Shown here: positions 32,503-42,331 of the stretch, one piece after another
How positions within the stretch are numbered: the stretch's first letter is position 1
Layout: each line of letters starts with the position of its first letter
Source: Fimenecus sp051881435
Lineage (GTDB): Bacteria > Bacillota > Clostridia > Oscillospirales > Acutalibacteraceae
Assembly (NCBI GenBank): GCA_051881435.1
Contig: JBJEPW010000032.1
Span: 1-64,000 of the forward strand
Direction of reading: 5' to 3'
Length of the DNA stretch: 64,000 nt
Translations under genes and position numbers: made by a program
Notes under the pieces: generated by a model
Told to the model about the DNA's origin: nothing
The model's input: the letters and a program-made list of their open reading frames with translations, nothing else
Database searches by the model: none

Positions 32503-34959
32503 ATGGGACTTGTAACTGTTGCTAAGGTTGCTGTTGAAAATACAGCGTATTCCTTTGATATGTTATTCGATTATTCTGTTCCCCCTGATTTATTGAAAAA
32601 TCTTTTGCCCGGAATGCGTGTTTTAGTGCCTTTCGGTAATTCTTCAAAAAAAAGAGTAGGCATTGTTTTTTCTGTGTCGGTTGAAACAAATACCGAAAAA
32701 AGGCTGAAAAGAATTCAAAGTATCCTTGATGAAACACCGATTTTCACAAGAGAAATGCTTTTGACCGCAAATTTCGTTCACGAAAGAACATTTTGTACTT
32801 ATTTCGAGGCTTGTAAGCTGTTTTTACCCTTAGGTATGTCCATGAATGTCAATATACTTTATGCGGCGAACAGTGATTTCAGCGGTGACTTGCAGGGCGA
32901 TGAGCTGAAGGTATATGAATTTCTTTCGGAAAATTCAAAATATGTTTCCGCCGAAGATGTGGCAGAGGCTTGTAAAATCAAAAAAATCAGCGATATTTTT
33001 GATAAATTGGTTTCAAAAGGCGCCGTTCTTCAAAGCATTGACGCTCAAAGGCGAACAGGCGATGCCACCGTAAAAATGGTACGGCTTGCAGTTGACACTG
33101 AAGAAGATTCCGAAAAAATCGCAAAGCTTACAAAAAAACAGCGTGAAATTGTGAAAATTCTTAATGATGTCGGTTCAGCGTCAATCCGTGAGATTTGTTA
33201 TTTTACAGGATTTACAGCCGCAGTTGTGAGCGCTCTTGAAGATAAAGGCATCGTTGAAACATATGACGATGAGGTATACAGAAGACCGTACGACGTTTTT
33301 TCAGAAGAAACGGTATTATCAAAAATAACTCTCTCATCGGAGCAAAACTGTGCCTTTAAGGGCATACTGAATTTATATAAATCACCTTCACCCGAAGGCG
33401 CGTTACTGTATGGCGTTACAGGTTCGGGTAAAACGCAGGTTTATTTAAAGCTTATTGACGAAGCTTTAAAAGATGATAAGGGAATCATTGTAATGATACC
33501 CGAAATATCGTTAACGCCGCAGTTGTTAAATGTGTTTTACAACCGATACGGCGACCGCGTTGCCGTTTTTCACAGCGCGCTTTCATTAGGACAGCGCCTT
33601 GACGAATGGAAAAGAGTAAAACGCGGCGAGGCTAAAATTGCCGTCGGTACCCGTTCGGCTGTGTTTGCTCCATTTGATAAAATCGGACTGATTATTATGG
33701 ATGAGGAGCAGGAGCATACCTATAAATCCGAAATGACTCCGCGGTATCACGCAAAGGATGTTGCGGCATACCGCGTCGGTCAGCATAACGGATTATTGCT
33801 ATTGGCGTCCGCAACGCCGTCCATTGAAACATATACCAAGGCTCAAAGCGGCGTGTATTCTCTGTTTCAGTTAAATAACCGATACGGCAATGCAGTACTG
33901 CCTACTGTTGAAATAATTGATACAACATATCGCAGTGATATGGTTGTTGAAAACATCAGTAAACAGCTTGCAGGCGAATTGAAAGATAATTTTAATAAAA
34001 AACAGCAGTCAATTCTTTTACTTAACAGGCGCGGATACAATACTTTTGCCGCGTGTACTGAGTGTGGCTCTGTAATGACCTGCCCGAATTGCAGTATTTC
34101 GTTAACATATCACATAAAAAACGGCAGATTGATGTGCCACTATTGCGGTTATTCCGCTCCTTTTTCTAAAAAATGCCCGAATTGCGAAAATGAAACAGTA
34201 AGATTTTCCGGCAGCGGCACTCAGCGCCTTGAAGAAGAATTAGCGGAAATCGTGCCCGAGGCAAAAATTTTGCGAATGGACACAGATACAACAGTTTCCA
34301 GATATTCCTATGACGAAAAATTCAAAAGCTTCGGAAACGGCGAATACGACATTCTTGTAGGTACACAAATGGTGGCGAAGGGGCTCGACTTTCCCAATGT
34401 TACGCTTGTGGGCGTGTTAAGCGTTGATTTGATGCTTTTTAATGACGATTATAAAAGCGGAGAGAGAGCATTTGACCTAATCACTCAGGTTGTGGGCAGA
34501 AGCGGAAGAGGAGATTTCCCGGGAAAGGCTTTTATACAAACCTCTTTTCCCGACAGTGAAATTGTTACTCTTGCAAAAGCCCATGATTATAAATCATTTT
34601 ATGACCTTGAAATTCCCATAAGAAAAGAAATGATTTATCCGCCGTTTTGCGATATTTGTGTTATAGGCTTTTCAGGTGAAAAGGAATCAGCAGTTGCCTT
34701 TTCCGCAAGCGATTTTCTTGAAAAACTGAAAATTCTTCATTCATCGGAGTATAACGGCGAAAAAATCATTGTTCTCGGCCCCGTAGTACCGAGAATTGCA
34801 AAAGCAGGGGGAAAATACAGAAGCAGAATAATTATTAAGTGCAAAAATAACAAGAATTTCAGAAAAATGATAAGCACTCTGCTGAAACAATTTGAAAAAG
34901 ACAGTAAATATAAGGATATCAGCATATATGCTGATATAAATCCAGAAAACATAATGTGA
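32503..34959 (+). CDS. priA: Primosomal protein N' (replication restart helicase PriA)
   Basis: A 3'-5' DNA helicase restarting stalled forks; 818 residues. An N-terminal DNA-binding domain is followed by a helicase core with Walker A GVTGSGKTQVY (about residue 310), DEEQ box MDEEQEHTYK (DEEQ rather than DEEH), and an eight-cysteine double zinc site (CTECGSVMTCPNC ... CHYCGYSAPFSKKCPNC, about 530-570). ATG at 32503 has AGGGGGG upstream; the frame open further left overlaps rpoZ without a start signal. Confidence 0.95.
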   Translation: MGLVTVAKVAVENTAYSFDMLFDYSVPPDLLKNLLPGMRVLVPFGNSSKKRVGIVFSVSVETNTEKRLKRIQSILDETPIFTREMLLTANFVHERTFCTYFEACKLFLPLGMSMNVNILYAANSDFSGDLQGDELKVYEFLSENSKYVSAEDVAEACKIKKISDIFDKLVSKGAVLQSIDAQRRTGDATVKMVRLAVDTEEDSEKIAKLTKKQREIVKILNDVGSASIREICYFTGFTAAVVSALEDKGIVETYDDEVYRRPYDVFSEETVLSKITLSSEQNCAFKGILNLYKSPSPEGALLYGVTGSGKTQVYLKLIDEALKDDKGIIVMIPEISLTPQLLNVFYNRYGDRVAVFHSALSLGQRLDEWKRVKRGEAKIAVGTRSAVFAPFDKIGLIIMDEEQEHTYKSEMTPRYHAKDVAAYRVGQHNGLLLLASATPSIETYTKAQSGVYSLFQLNNRYGNAVLPTVEIIDTTYRSDMVVENISKQLAGELKDNFNKKQQSILLLNRRGYNTFAACTECGSVMTCPNCSISLTYHIKNGRLMCHYCGYSAPFSKKCPNCENETVRFSGSGTQRLEEELAEIVPEAKILRMDTDTTVSRYSYDEKFKSFGNGEYDILVGTQMVAKGLDFPNVTLVGVLSVDLMLFNDDYKSGERAFDLITQVVGRSGRGDFPGKAFIQTSFPDSEIVTLAKAHDYKSFYDLEIPIRKEMIYPPFCDICVIGFSGEKESAVAFSASDFLEKLKILHSSEYNGEKIIVLGPVVPRIAKAGGKYRSRIIIKCKNNKNFRKMISTLLKQFEKDSKYKDISIYADINPENIM

Positions 34960-34968
34960 GGTAATAAT

Positions 34969-35445
34969 ATGGCTATAAGAAATATAAGAACTGAGGAAGA
35001 CGCAATTTTAAGAAAGAAAAGCCGCCGTGTGGAAAACTTTGATGAAAGGCTTTTTGAATTACTTGACGATATGGCTGATACAATGTATAACGCTGAGGGC
35101 GTGGGACTTGCCGCTGTTCAGGTGGGCGTTTTACGCCGAATTGTTGTAATTAATGTTGGCGACGGTCTTATTGAGCTTATAAACCCCGAAATAACCGATG
35201 AAGAGGGCGCTCAGTGCGATATAGAGGGCTGTCTTTCTCTGCCGGGTAAGCAAGGCTATACAATTCGCCCTAAAACAGTTAAGGTAAAAGCACAAAACCG
35301 TGAGGGTAATTGGTGTGTGTATAAGGGCTCGGATTTAAAGGCAAAGGCATTTTGCCATGAAATTGACCACCTTGACGGAATACTTTATACCGATAAGCTT
35401 GCAAGTCAGGAAGAAATTGACAGCTTTAGAAATGCGAAAGAGTGA
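34969..35445 (+). CDS. def: Peptide deformylase
   Basis: Iron-dependent enzyme removing N-formyl groups from nascent proteins; 158 residues. The three motifs are GVGLAAVQVG (motif 1), EGCLSLPG (motif 2 Cys ligand) and HEIDHLDG (motif 3). Motif 1 reads AAVQVG, a variant of the commoner AAPQVG. GAGG precedes the ATG. fmt starts 4 bases later; the two enzymes complete the formylation cycle. Confidence 0.96.
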   Translation: MAIRNIRTEEDAILRKKSRRVENFDERLFELLDDMADTMYNAEGVGLAAVQVGVLRRIVVINVGDGLIELINPEITDEEGAQCDIEGCLSLPGKQGYTIRPKTVKVKAQNREGNWCVYKGSDLKAKAFCHEIDHLDGILYTDKLASQEEIDSFRNAKE

Positions 35446-35449
35446 TAAT

Positions 35450-36382
35450 ATGCGAATAATTTTTATGGGTACACCTGATTTTTCCGTACCCTGTTTAGAA
35501 GCGTTAATAAACGGAAATGATGATGTTGTAGGCGTTTTTACTCAACCTGATAAACCAAAGGGGAGAGGGTATGAGTTAACTCCGCCTCCTGTTAAGGTGT
35601 GTGCTGAAAGGAACGGTATTCCTGTATTTCAGCCTGCGTCTATGAGGGACGGAACTGCGCTTGAAATTATTAAAACGCTCAATGCTGATTTGATTATTGT
35701 GGTGGCATTCGGCAAAATTCTACCCGCAGATGTTTTAAACAGCGTTAAATACGGCTGTATAAACATCCACGCATCATTATTGCCGAAATTACGCGGTGCC
35801 GCCCCAATTCAATGGAGTATTTTGAACGGCGAAACAGAAACAGGCGTAACCTCAATGCAGATGAACGAGGGCTTGGATACAGGCGATATGCTTATAAAAA
35901 AGTCCGTTAAAATTACTGAAAATATGAACGCGGGCGAGCTTCACGATATTCTTTCACAGCTCGGTGCCGAGGTATTGCTTGAAACCGTTGAGGCTGTCAG
36001 GAATAATGCTTTAACACCTATCAAGCAGGACGACAGTATTTCAAATTATGCCCCCATGCTCTCAAAAGAGCTTTGTCCTACGGATTTTTCAAAAAGCGCT
36101 CTTGAAGTTCATAATCATATAAGAGGACTTTCGCCTTGGCCGGTCGCCGTAACAGAAATTTACGGTAAAAGAGTAAAACTTCACAAATCCAAAATTTTGA
36201 ATGAAAAGTTCAACGGAAAACCGGGTGAAATTGCAGATAATAATAACAGACTTGTAGTAGTTTGCGGTGACGGAAATGCCGTTGAAATTCTTGAATTGCA
36301 GGCAGAAGGCAAAAAGAAAACGGATACGGCAAGCTATTTAAGAGGAAACAAAATAGAATTGGGAACAGTATTGGGAGGCTGA
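35450..36382 (+). CDS. fmt: Methionyl-tRNA formyltransferase
   Basis: Formylates initiator Met-tRNA with 10-formyl-THF; 310 residues. IIFMGTPDFSVPCLEAL at the N-terminus, HASLLPKLRGAAPIQWSIL with the catalytic His, and the C-terminal LSPWPVAVTE are diagnostic. The ATG at 35450 matches the family start; the frame open upstream overlaps def. It runs to yugP with a 5-base gap. Confidence 0.97.
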   Translation: MRIIFMGTPDFSVPCLEALINGNDDVVGVFTQPDKPKGRGYELTPPPVKVCAERNGIPVFQPASMRDGTALEIIKTLNADLIIVVAFGKILPADVLNSVKYGCINIHASLLPKLRGAAPIQWSILNGETETGVTSMQMNEGLDTGDMLIKKSVKITENMNAGELHDILSQLGAEVLLETVEAVRNNALTPIKQDDSISNYAPMLSKELCPTDFSKSALEVHNHIRGLSPWPVAVTEIYGKRVKLHKSKILNEKFNGKPGEIADNNNRLVVVCGDGNAVEILELQAEGKKKTDTASYLRGNKIELGTVLGG

Positions 36383-36387
36383 AGGTT

Positions 36388-37092
36388 TTGCCGTATTTTT
36401 CATATTACTATTTATCAAATTACTATTATATAATTCTCGTTTTGCCAATGGTGATTTTCTCACTTATCGCGTCTGCTAAGGTTAATGCTTCCTTTGCAAA
36501 GTATTCTAAGGTTGTTTCGTCAAGAGGACTTACGGGAGCGCAGGCGGCTTTTGAGATTTTACGGCATTACGGTATTACCGATGTAAGAATTGAGCGTGTT
36601 TCAGGTAATCTTACCGACCATTATGACCCTAAAACCAATGTAATCAGGTTATCCGAAAATGTTTACAACTCCGCATCTGTTGCGGCAATCGGTGTTGCAT
36701 GCCATGAGGCAGGTCATGCCGCGCAATATGCACAAGGGTATTTGCCTATAAAGATACGAAATGCTGTTTTTCCCGTCGCTTCTTTGGGTTCGCGCGCGGG
36801 AATACCCCTTGCAATTTTAGGCTTTTTCTTAAACTTTCAGGTTCTTGCAATAATAGGCGTAGTTTTCTTTTCCTTTGCCGTTTTGTTTCAGCTCGTAACT
36901 CTTCCTGTTGAGTTTAATGCGAGCAGACGGGCTTTGTCGGTAATAGATTCCGCCGATATTTTGAGCGATAGTGAGAAAAAGGGAGCCGCCAAAGTGCTTA
37001 AAGCCGCCGCAATGACATATATCGCTTCACTTGCAGTGAGCTTGGCAAACCTTTTAAGACTTATTTTAATGGTTAACAGACGAAAAGATTGA
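36388..37092 (+). CDS. yugP: Zinc metallopeptidase, YugP family
   Basis: A 234-residue membrane metallopeptidase of the neutral zinc family (COG2738). The HEAGH motif is in IGVACHEAGHAAQYAQGY (about 108-125), flanked by transmembrane segments at the N-terminus (about 8-28), centre (about 138-175) and C-terminus. Substrate unknown. TTG start with GGGAGG and GAAGG upstream. Its position between fmt and rsmB is an insertion relative to the B. subtilis order. Confidence 0.93.
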   Translation: MPYFSYYYLSNYYYIILVLPMVIFSLIASAKVNASFAKYSKVVSSRGLTGAQAAFEILRHYGITDVRIERVSGNLTDHYDPKTNVIRLSENVYNSASVAAIGVACHEAGHAAQYAQGYLPIKIRNAVFPVASLGSRAGIPLAILGFFLNFQVLAIIGVVFFSFAVLFQLVTLPVEFNASRRALSVIDSADILSDSEKKGAAKVLKAAAMTYIASLAVSLANLLRLILMVNRRKD

Positions 37093-37094
37093 TT

Positions 37095-38378
37095 ATGGAT
37101 GACAGATATTTAGCATATAAAATACTTTCAAAAATCGAATATGACAAGGCATATTCCAATATAGCCGTAGATGCAGTTTTGAACAGTAACGAAGCCGCGT
37201 CTGCGCCTTTTGTATGTGCAATCGTATATGGTGTTATTGAACGAAAAATCACACTTGATTATATTTTGTCCCAATACCTTACGCAGCCTTTGCGAAAACT
37301 GAATCCACAGGTTTTAACCGTTTTGCGTATGGGCGTATATCAGATAAAATACATGGAAAAGGTGCCCGATTCTGCGGCGGTAAATGAGAGTGTTAAGCTT
37401 GTCCGAAAAGTAAAATGCTCCTTTGCTTCGGGACTTGTTAATTCGGTTTTGAGAAAGGTGAGCGCAAATGATGTCGTTTTTCCTCAAACGGATAATATCT
37501 ACGCTGATTTAAGCGTCAGGTATTCATGTCCCGAAAAACTTGTACAGTCATACATAGACGATTACGGCGTTCAGGATACGGAAGAATTTTTAAAAGCTTC
37601 CTTGGGTGCTCCGCCTGTAATACTCAGAGTAAACACTTTAAAAACCGACAGCGATAGTATTATAAAATTGCTTGCCGATGAGGGTATTGTTGCAGAAAAA
37701 AACGAGATTGAAAACGCATTGATATTAAAAAACGGAGGCGCAGTTTCAAAAACAAGATGCTATTCAGACGGTCTTTTCCATGTTCAGGATACAGCGTCGC
37801 AAATATGTGTTAAAGAGTTAAATCCGCAACCCGGTGAAACAGTATTTGATATGTGCGCCTCACCGGGAGGAAAAAGCTTTACTATTGCACAGTATATGAA
37901 AAACAGCGGAACGGTTTATTCCTTTGATTTATACGAACACCGCGTTAAGCTGATTTCCGATGGTGCAGGGCGACTCGGAATCACAAACATAAAAGGGGTA
38001 GTTCAGGATTCTGCCGAGTCTAATTCAAGCCTTCCGTCGGCAGACAGGATTCTCTGCGATGTCCCGTGCAGCGGAACAGGCGTTATACGCAGAAAACCCG
38101 AGATAAGGTATAAGGATTTCGCATTTATTGACAAATTATGCGATTTGCAATATAATATCATAAGTTGTTCTGCAAATTACTTGAAGAGCGGCGGTACATT
38201 AGTATATTCAACCTGTTCCCTCAATAAAAAAGAAAACAGTGAAATATGTGATAGATTTTTGAGTGAAAATCCCTCATTCAAAAAAGTTGAATTAAGCGGT
38301 GAAAACGGATACTTAACTTTAATGCCGCATAAAAACGGTACCGACGGTTTTTTCATTGCCAAATTTATAAAGGATTAA
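37095..38378 (+). CDS. rsmB: 16S rRNA (cytosine(967)-C(5))-methyltransferase RsmB
   Basis: A 427-residue rRNA methyltransferase: N-terminal NusB-like RNA-binding domain (about 1-130) and C-terminal SAM domain with FDMCASPGGKSF, catalytic-Cys motif CDVPCSGTGVIRRKPE, and YSTCSLNKKEN. The ATG at 37095 is chosen; a TTG at 37089 overlaps the yugP stop. No strong binding site, so coupling to yugP is likely. rlmN follows after 4 bases. Confidence 0.95.
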   Translation: MDDRYLAYKILSKIEYDKAYSNIAVDAVLNSNEAASAPFVCAIVYGVIERKITLDYILSQYLTQPLRKLNPQVLTVLRMGVYQIKYMEKVPDSAAVNESVKLVRKVKCSFASGLVNSVLRKVSANDVVFPQTDNIYADLSVRYSCPEKLVQSYIDDYGVQDTEEFLKASLGAPPVILRVNTLKTDSDSIIKLLADEGIVAEKNEIENALILKNGGAVSKTRCYSDGLFHVQDTASQICVKELNPQPGETVFDMCASPGGKSFTIAQYMKNSGTVYSFDLYEHRVKLISDGAGRLGITNIKGVVQDSAESNSSLPSADRILCDVPCSGTGVIRRKPEIRYKDFAFIDKLCDLQYNIISCSANYLKSGGTLVYSTCSLNKKENSEICDRFLSENPSFKKVELSGENGYLTLMPHKNGTDGFFIAKFIKD

Positions 38379-38382
38379 CAGT

Positions 38383-39411
38383 ATGCTGAAGGATATTCGT
38401 GCTTTAACATTAGAAGAACTAACCGGCGATATGGTAAAACTCGGATTTCCGCAGTTCAGAGGAAAGCAGATTTTTTCATGGCTCCATGAAAAGTGCGTCC
38501 TTTCCTTTGATGAAATGACCAATATTCCCAAAAGTGTGCGTGAAAAACTCGCAGAGGTATATTTTTTGCCGAACTGCCGTATAAATACAAAGCTTGTGTC
38601 ACTGAAAGACGGTACAGTAAAATACCTTTTTTCTCTTGACGACGGCGAATATGTTGAAAGCGTTGTAATGAAATATAAATACGGATATTCTATTTGTATT
38701 TCAACACAGGTCGGCTGTAAGATGGGATGCACATTTTGCGCTTCCGCAATCGGCGGTTTTGTAAGAAATTTAAGTGCAGGAGAAATGCTATCAGAGATTT
38801 ATTCCGCACAGCGTGACTTGAATATAAAAATTAACCATCTTGTGCTGATGGGAACAGGCGAACCCCTTGATAATTTTGATAATGTAATGAGGCTTATTAA
38901 GCTTATTAGTGATGAAAAAGGTCAAAATATCAGTATGAGGCATATTTCACTTTCAACCTGCGGAATTGTTCCTAAAATATATGAACTTGCCGAAATGCGA
39001 CTTGGATTGACCCTTTCTGTATCATTACACGCTCCTAATAACAGTATTCGTTCAAAATCAATGCCTATTAACGGTAAATACGATATAGAAGAGTTGTTAA
39101 AGGCTTGCAGATATTACGCTTCAGCCACAAGCAGAAGAATATCCTTTGAATACGCCATGATTAAAGGCGTTAACGACAGTGACGAGTGCGCCCGTGAGCT
39201 TGCTTCAAGGCTCAAAGGTATGCTGTGTCATGTGAATTTAATACCTGTTAATAATGTTCGTGAGAGAAATTATCAAAAAAGCACAACAGACCGTCAGAAA
39301 AGGTTTTCGGATATATTGCAGTCAAACGGTATTCCGACTACTGTGAGGCGTACTCTCGGCAGCGATATAAACGCTTCATGCGGTCAGTTAAGAGCATCTA
39401 AAAAAAAGTAG
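38383..39411 (+). CDS. rlmN: Dual-specificity RNA methyltransferase RlmN
   Basis: Radical-SAM enzyme methylating C2 of A2503 in 23S rRNA and A37 of some tRNAs; 342 residues. The iron-sulfur motif is in VGCKMGCTFCASAIGGF (CxxxCxxC). The mechanistic second cysteine lies near the C-terminus (SDINASCGQL). Continuous with rsmB; the next gene prpC starts 9 bases later. Confidence 0.97.
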   Translation: MLKDIRALTLEELTGDMVKLGFPQFRGKQIFSWLHEKCVLSFDEMTNIPKSVREKLAEVYFLPNCRINTKLVSLKDGTVKYLFSLDDGEYVESVVMKYKYGYSICISTQVGCKMGCTFCASAIGGFVRNLSAGEMLSEIYSAQRDLNIKINHLVLMGTGEPLDNFDNVMRLIKLISDEKGQNISMRHISLSTCGIVPKIYELAEMRLGLTLSVSLHAPNNSIRSKSMPINGKYDIEELLKACRYYASATSRRISFEYAMIKGVNDSDECARELASRLKGMLCHVNLIPVNNVRERNYQKSTTDRQKRFSDILQSNGIPTTVRRTLGSDINASCGQLRASKKK

Positions 39412-39420
39412 GTGATAGCT

Positions 39421-40149
39421 TTGCGAATTGTTGCAAAAACCGATGTAGGTTTGAAAAGAAGCAATAATCAGGATTCATATGCGGCAGGGGAGCTTCCGGG
39501 TTCCGTTGCTTGGGCCGTTGTATGTGACGGAATGGGCGGTGCCGCCGGCGGTAATTTTGCGAGTTCAACCGCGGTAAAACTTATTTCGGAGCGCATTTCC
39601 GCCTCTTACAGAGCCGGTATGAGTTCAAATTCCATTAGAAATATGCTCACATCGGCAATATCTGCGGCAAATGTGAGCGTATATGATATAAGCAAAGCAA
39701 ACCCGGAGCTTAGCGGAATGGGCACAACCGTTGTTGTTGCCATAGTTTCCGATAACTCTGTTTGTATTGCTCATGCAGGCGATTCAAGGGCATATTTACT
39801 TTCAAACGGTGAGTTGCGTCAGCTTACAAAGGACCATTCCGTTGTTCAGGAAATGGTTGACAGAGGCAGGCTCACACCCGACGAAGCAAAGGATGACCCA
39901 CGAAAAAATCTGATTACACGCGCTCTCGGCGTTGACGAGGAATTGCGTATAGATTTTTGCGAAGAATACATTAAAAATGAAGATGTACTTTTAATTTGCA
40001 CCGACGGTCTTACAAATTATATTGAACCTGAGGAAATTTGTGAATTAACCTCGGACGGAAAATTCTATGAATATGCCGAAAGACTTGTAAACCGTGCAAA
40101 TGAAAACGGCGGCGGAGATAACATAACCGTTGTCACAGTTTCTTATTGA
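39421..40149 (+). CDS. prpC: PP2C-type serine/threonine phosphatase PrpC
   Basis: A 242-residue Stp1/PrpC phosphatase that reverses PrkC phosphorylation. Metal motifs are in KRSNNQDSY (D18), VCDGMGGAAGG, AHAGDSRAY, LICTDGL and the C-terminal GGGDNITVV. TTG at 39421 has AGGTGA 6 bases ahead; an in-frame GTG at 39412 overlaps that site. It is followed 20 bases later by prkC, the usual opposing pair. Confidence 0.96.
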   Translation: MRIVAKTDVGLKRSNNQDSYAAGELPGSVAWAVVCDGMGGAAGGNFASSTAVKLISERISASYRAGMSSNSIRNMLTSAISAANVSVYDISKANPELSGMGTTVVVAIVSDNSVCIAHAGDSRAYLLSNGELRQLTKDHSVVQEMVDRGRLTPDEAKDDPRKNLITRALGVDEELRIDFCEEYIKNEDVLLICTDGLTNYIEPEEICELTSDGKFYEYAERLVNRANENGGGDNITVVTVSY

Positions 40150-40169
40150 TACTGAAAGGAGTAAATACT

Positions 40170-42329
40170 ATGGATAATTTTTGCGGCAAGCGCCTTGACG
40201 GCAGATATGAAATAAGAGAGATAATCGGCGTAGGCGGTATGGCTGTTGTATATAAAGCTTATGATAATATTGATGACCGTATAGTTGCAATTAAAATTCT
40301 CAAAGATGAGTATTTAACAAATGAGGAATTTAAGCGCCGATTCAAGAATGAGTCAAAAGCGATCGCTGTTTTGTCCCATCCCAATATTGTCCGTGTGTAT
40401 AATGTCAGCTTCGGCGACAGAATTCAGTATATCGTTATGGAATATGTTGACGGTATCACACTTAAAGAATATATTGAACAACAGGGCGTAGTTAATTGGA
40501 AAGAAGCCGTGCACTTTGTCGGTCAGATTTTGGCGGCACTGCAACATGCCCATGATAAAGGAATAGTACATCAGGATATTAAGCCGCAGAATATAATGCT
40601 TTTACAGGACGGTACAATTAAAGTTACCGATTTCGGCATTGCAAGATTCAGCAGAACCGATTCAAATGTTACATCGGAAAACGCTATCGGTTCGGTTCAC
40701 TATATAAGCCCCGAGCAGGCAAGAGGTGAAATGACCGACGACAAAGCCGATATTTATTCCGTAGGCGTTGTAATGTATGAAATGCTCACCGGTCAGCTTC
40801 CGTTCCAGTCGGACAGCGCTGTTTCCGTTGCAATTATGCAGCTCCAACAAGACCCGCGACGTCCCCGCGAAATTGTTCCTACTTTGCCTTTGGGACTTGA
40901 ACAAATCACACTGCGCGCCATGCAGAAAAATCCTAATGACAGATACGGCTCTGCGGCAGAAATGCTCATGGATATTAACGAGTTTAAGCGCAATCCTGCC
41001 GTTAAGTTTAATTACACCTATTTCGTGGACAGAGAGCCTACAAAGTATGTAAGGAACGGCGCAGATGTTTCAAATGTTGGGTTTAAACCTGCTGATTCTG
41101 CAGAAATAGATGAAGGCGAAAGAAAAAAGAGCATAAACAAAACAACTGCCGTTATGATGGGCGCAATTGCAGGCGTAGTTGTACTTATTGCAATTATATG
41201 TGCTGTCGTATTTGCTTTAAATAATCAAAAGGTCGAAGTACCTAATTTTAAAAGGCTTGATTATCTTAATCAAATTGCAAATAACGAAAAATATAAAGAC
41301 TTTAATTTTGAGATTATATACGATGAAGACGCTCCTGCTGCTGATGAAGGCCTTGTAATTGCTCAGGATCCCGAGGAGAGCAGCAGAGTAAAAAAAGGAA
41401 CTAAAATTACTTTAACCGTTGCCGGCTCAAAGGGCAAGACAATCGTTATTGATGCTTCCGTTATCGGCATGACTCAGGACCAAGCATTGAATAAGCTTCA
41501 TAGTCTCGGAATAGATAAAAGCGATATTTCTGTTGTACTTGAATATTCCGAAACGGCTGAACCGGGTACTGTTATTAAAGTTTCACCCGAGGTTGGAACT
41601 TCGATTGTTGAAGGCACAAGAGTAACAATATTTGTTGCCACCGATGAGAAAGAAACAAAAATTGTTCCGAAAATTGAAGGCTGCGACAAGGCACTTGCAT
41701 TGCAATTGCTTGACTCAGCAGGTTTGGCGGCCGGCGTGATTACCGAAGTTGACAGCGAATTAGCAAAGGATGTTGTCGTGTCACAAAGCGTTAAAGAAGG
41801 CGAATCTGTACCCGCAGGTTCAAAAATTGATTTTACCGTAAGTACGGGAACAGCCGGTGAGTCAACCGTAGATGTTACCGTTACGCTTCCCAATCTGCAA
41901 AAATCAGGACAGGTAAAGATTTATATAAATAATGACCTCTTCTATGAATCAAAAGCCAACGAAGTATTGCTTGATGGCGCTAAAAAGACATACACTCTTA
42001 AAGGTAAAACTGCTGACAGCACTTATAAAATTATGGTAAACGATTCCATAATACAGGAAGGTAAGGTCGATTTTACTAAAAATCCGGCGGTTGTTACCGA
42101 GAAGAAGGATTATGCAGTATTGATTGATGTAACCGGTAAGACAAAAGATGAAGCAATAAGTATGCTGAATGCGGCAGGCTTTACAAATGTTGAAATTATA
42201 AATACATCAAGCAATTCAGTTACGGCAGGATATGTTATCAGCCAGAGTCCCGTAAGTGACGGCATCACCCGTATTTCTACCGACTCAAAGATTACGCTCG
42301 AAATAAGCATCGGTCCGGCGGCAGAATAA
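40170..42329 (+). CDS. prkC: PASTA serine/threonine protein kinase PrkC
   Basis: A 719-residue membrane Hanks-type kinase. Kinase domain 1-270 with glycine loop GVGGMAVVY, VAIK lysine K42, and DFG 154-156. The catalytic loop reads H134-Q-D136-IKPQN: the usual arginine of HRD is glutamine. One transmembrane helix (about 327-350) leads to extracellular PASTA repeats: three in tandem, then about 85 residues of non-PASTA beta structure, and a fourth at the C-terminus. PASTA repeats sense muropeptides/lipid II and link to cell-wall synthesis and germination in related species. ATG at 40170 follows AAAGGAG. Confidence 0.96.
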   Translation: MDNFCGKRLDGRYEIREIIGVGGMAVVYKAYDNIDDRIVAIKILKDEYLTNEEFKRRFKNESKAIAVLSHPNIVRVYNVSFGDRIQYIVMEYVDGITLKEYIEQQGVVNWKEAVHFVGQILAALQHAHDKGIVHQDIKPQNIMLLQDGTIKVTDFGIARFSRTDSNVTSENAIGSVHYISPEQARGEMTDDKADIYSVGVVMYEMLTGQLPFQSDSAVSVAIMQLQQDPRRPREIVPTLPLGLEQITLRAMQKNPNDRYGSAAEMLMDINEFKRNPAVKFNYTYFVDREPTKYVRNGADVSNVGFKPADSAEIDEGERKKSINKTTAVMMGAIAGVVVLIAIICAVVFALNNQKVEVPNFKRLDYLNQIANNEKYKDFNFEIIYDEDAPAADEGLVIAQDPEESSRVKKGTKITLTVAGSKGKTIVIDASVIGMTQDQALNKLHSLGIDKSDISVVLEYSETAEPGTVIKVSPEVGTSIVEGTRVTIFVATDEKETKIVPKIEGCDKALALQLLDSAGLAAGVITEVDSELAKDVVVSQSVKEGESVPAGSKIDFTVSTGTAGESTVDVTVTLPNLQKSGQVKIYINNDLFYESKANEVLLDGAKKTYTLKGKTADSTYKIMVNDSIIQEGKVDFTKNPAVVTEKKDYAVLIDVTGKTKDEAISMLNAAGFTNVEIINTSSNSVTAGYVISQSPVSDGITRISTDSKITLEISIGPAAE

Positions 42330-42331
42330 TT

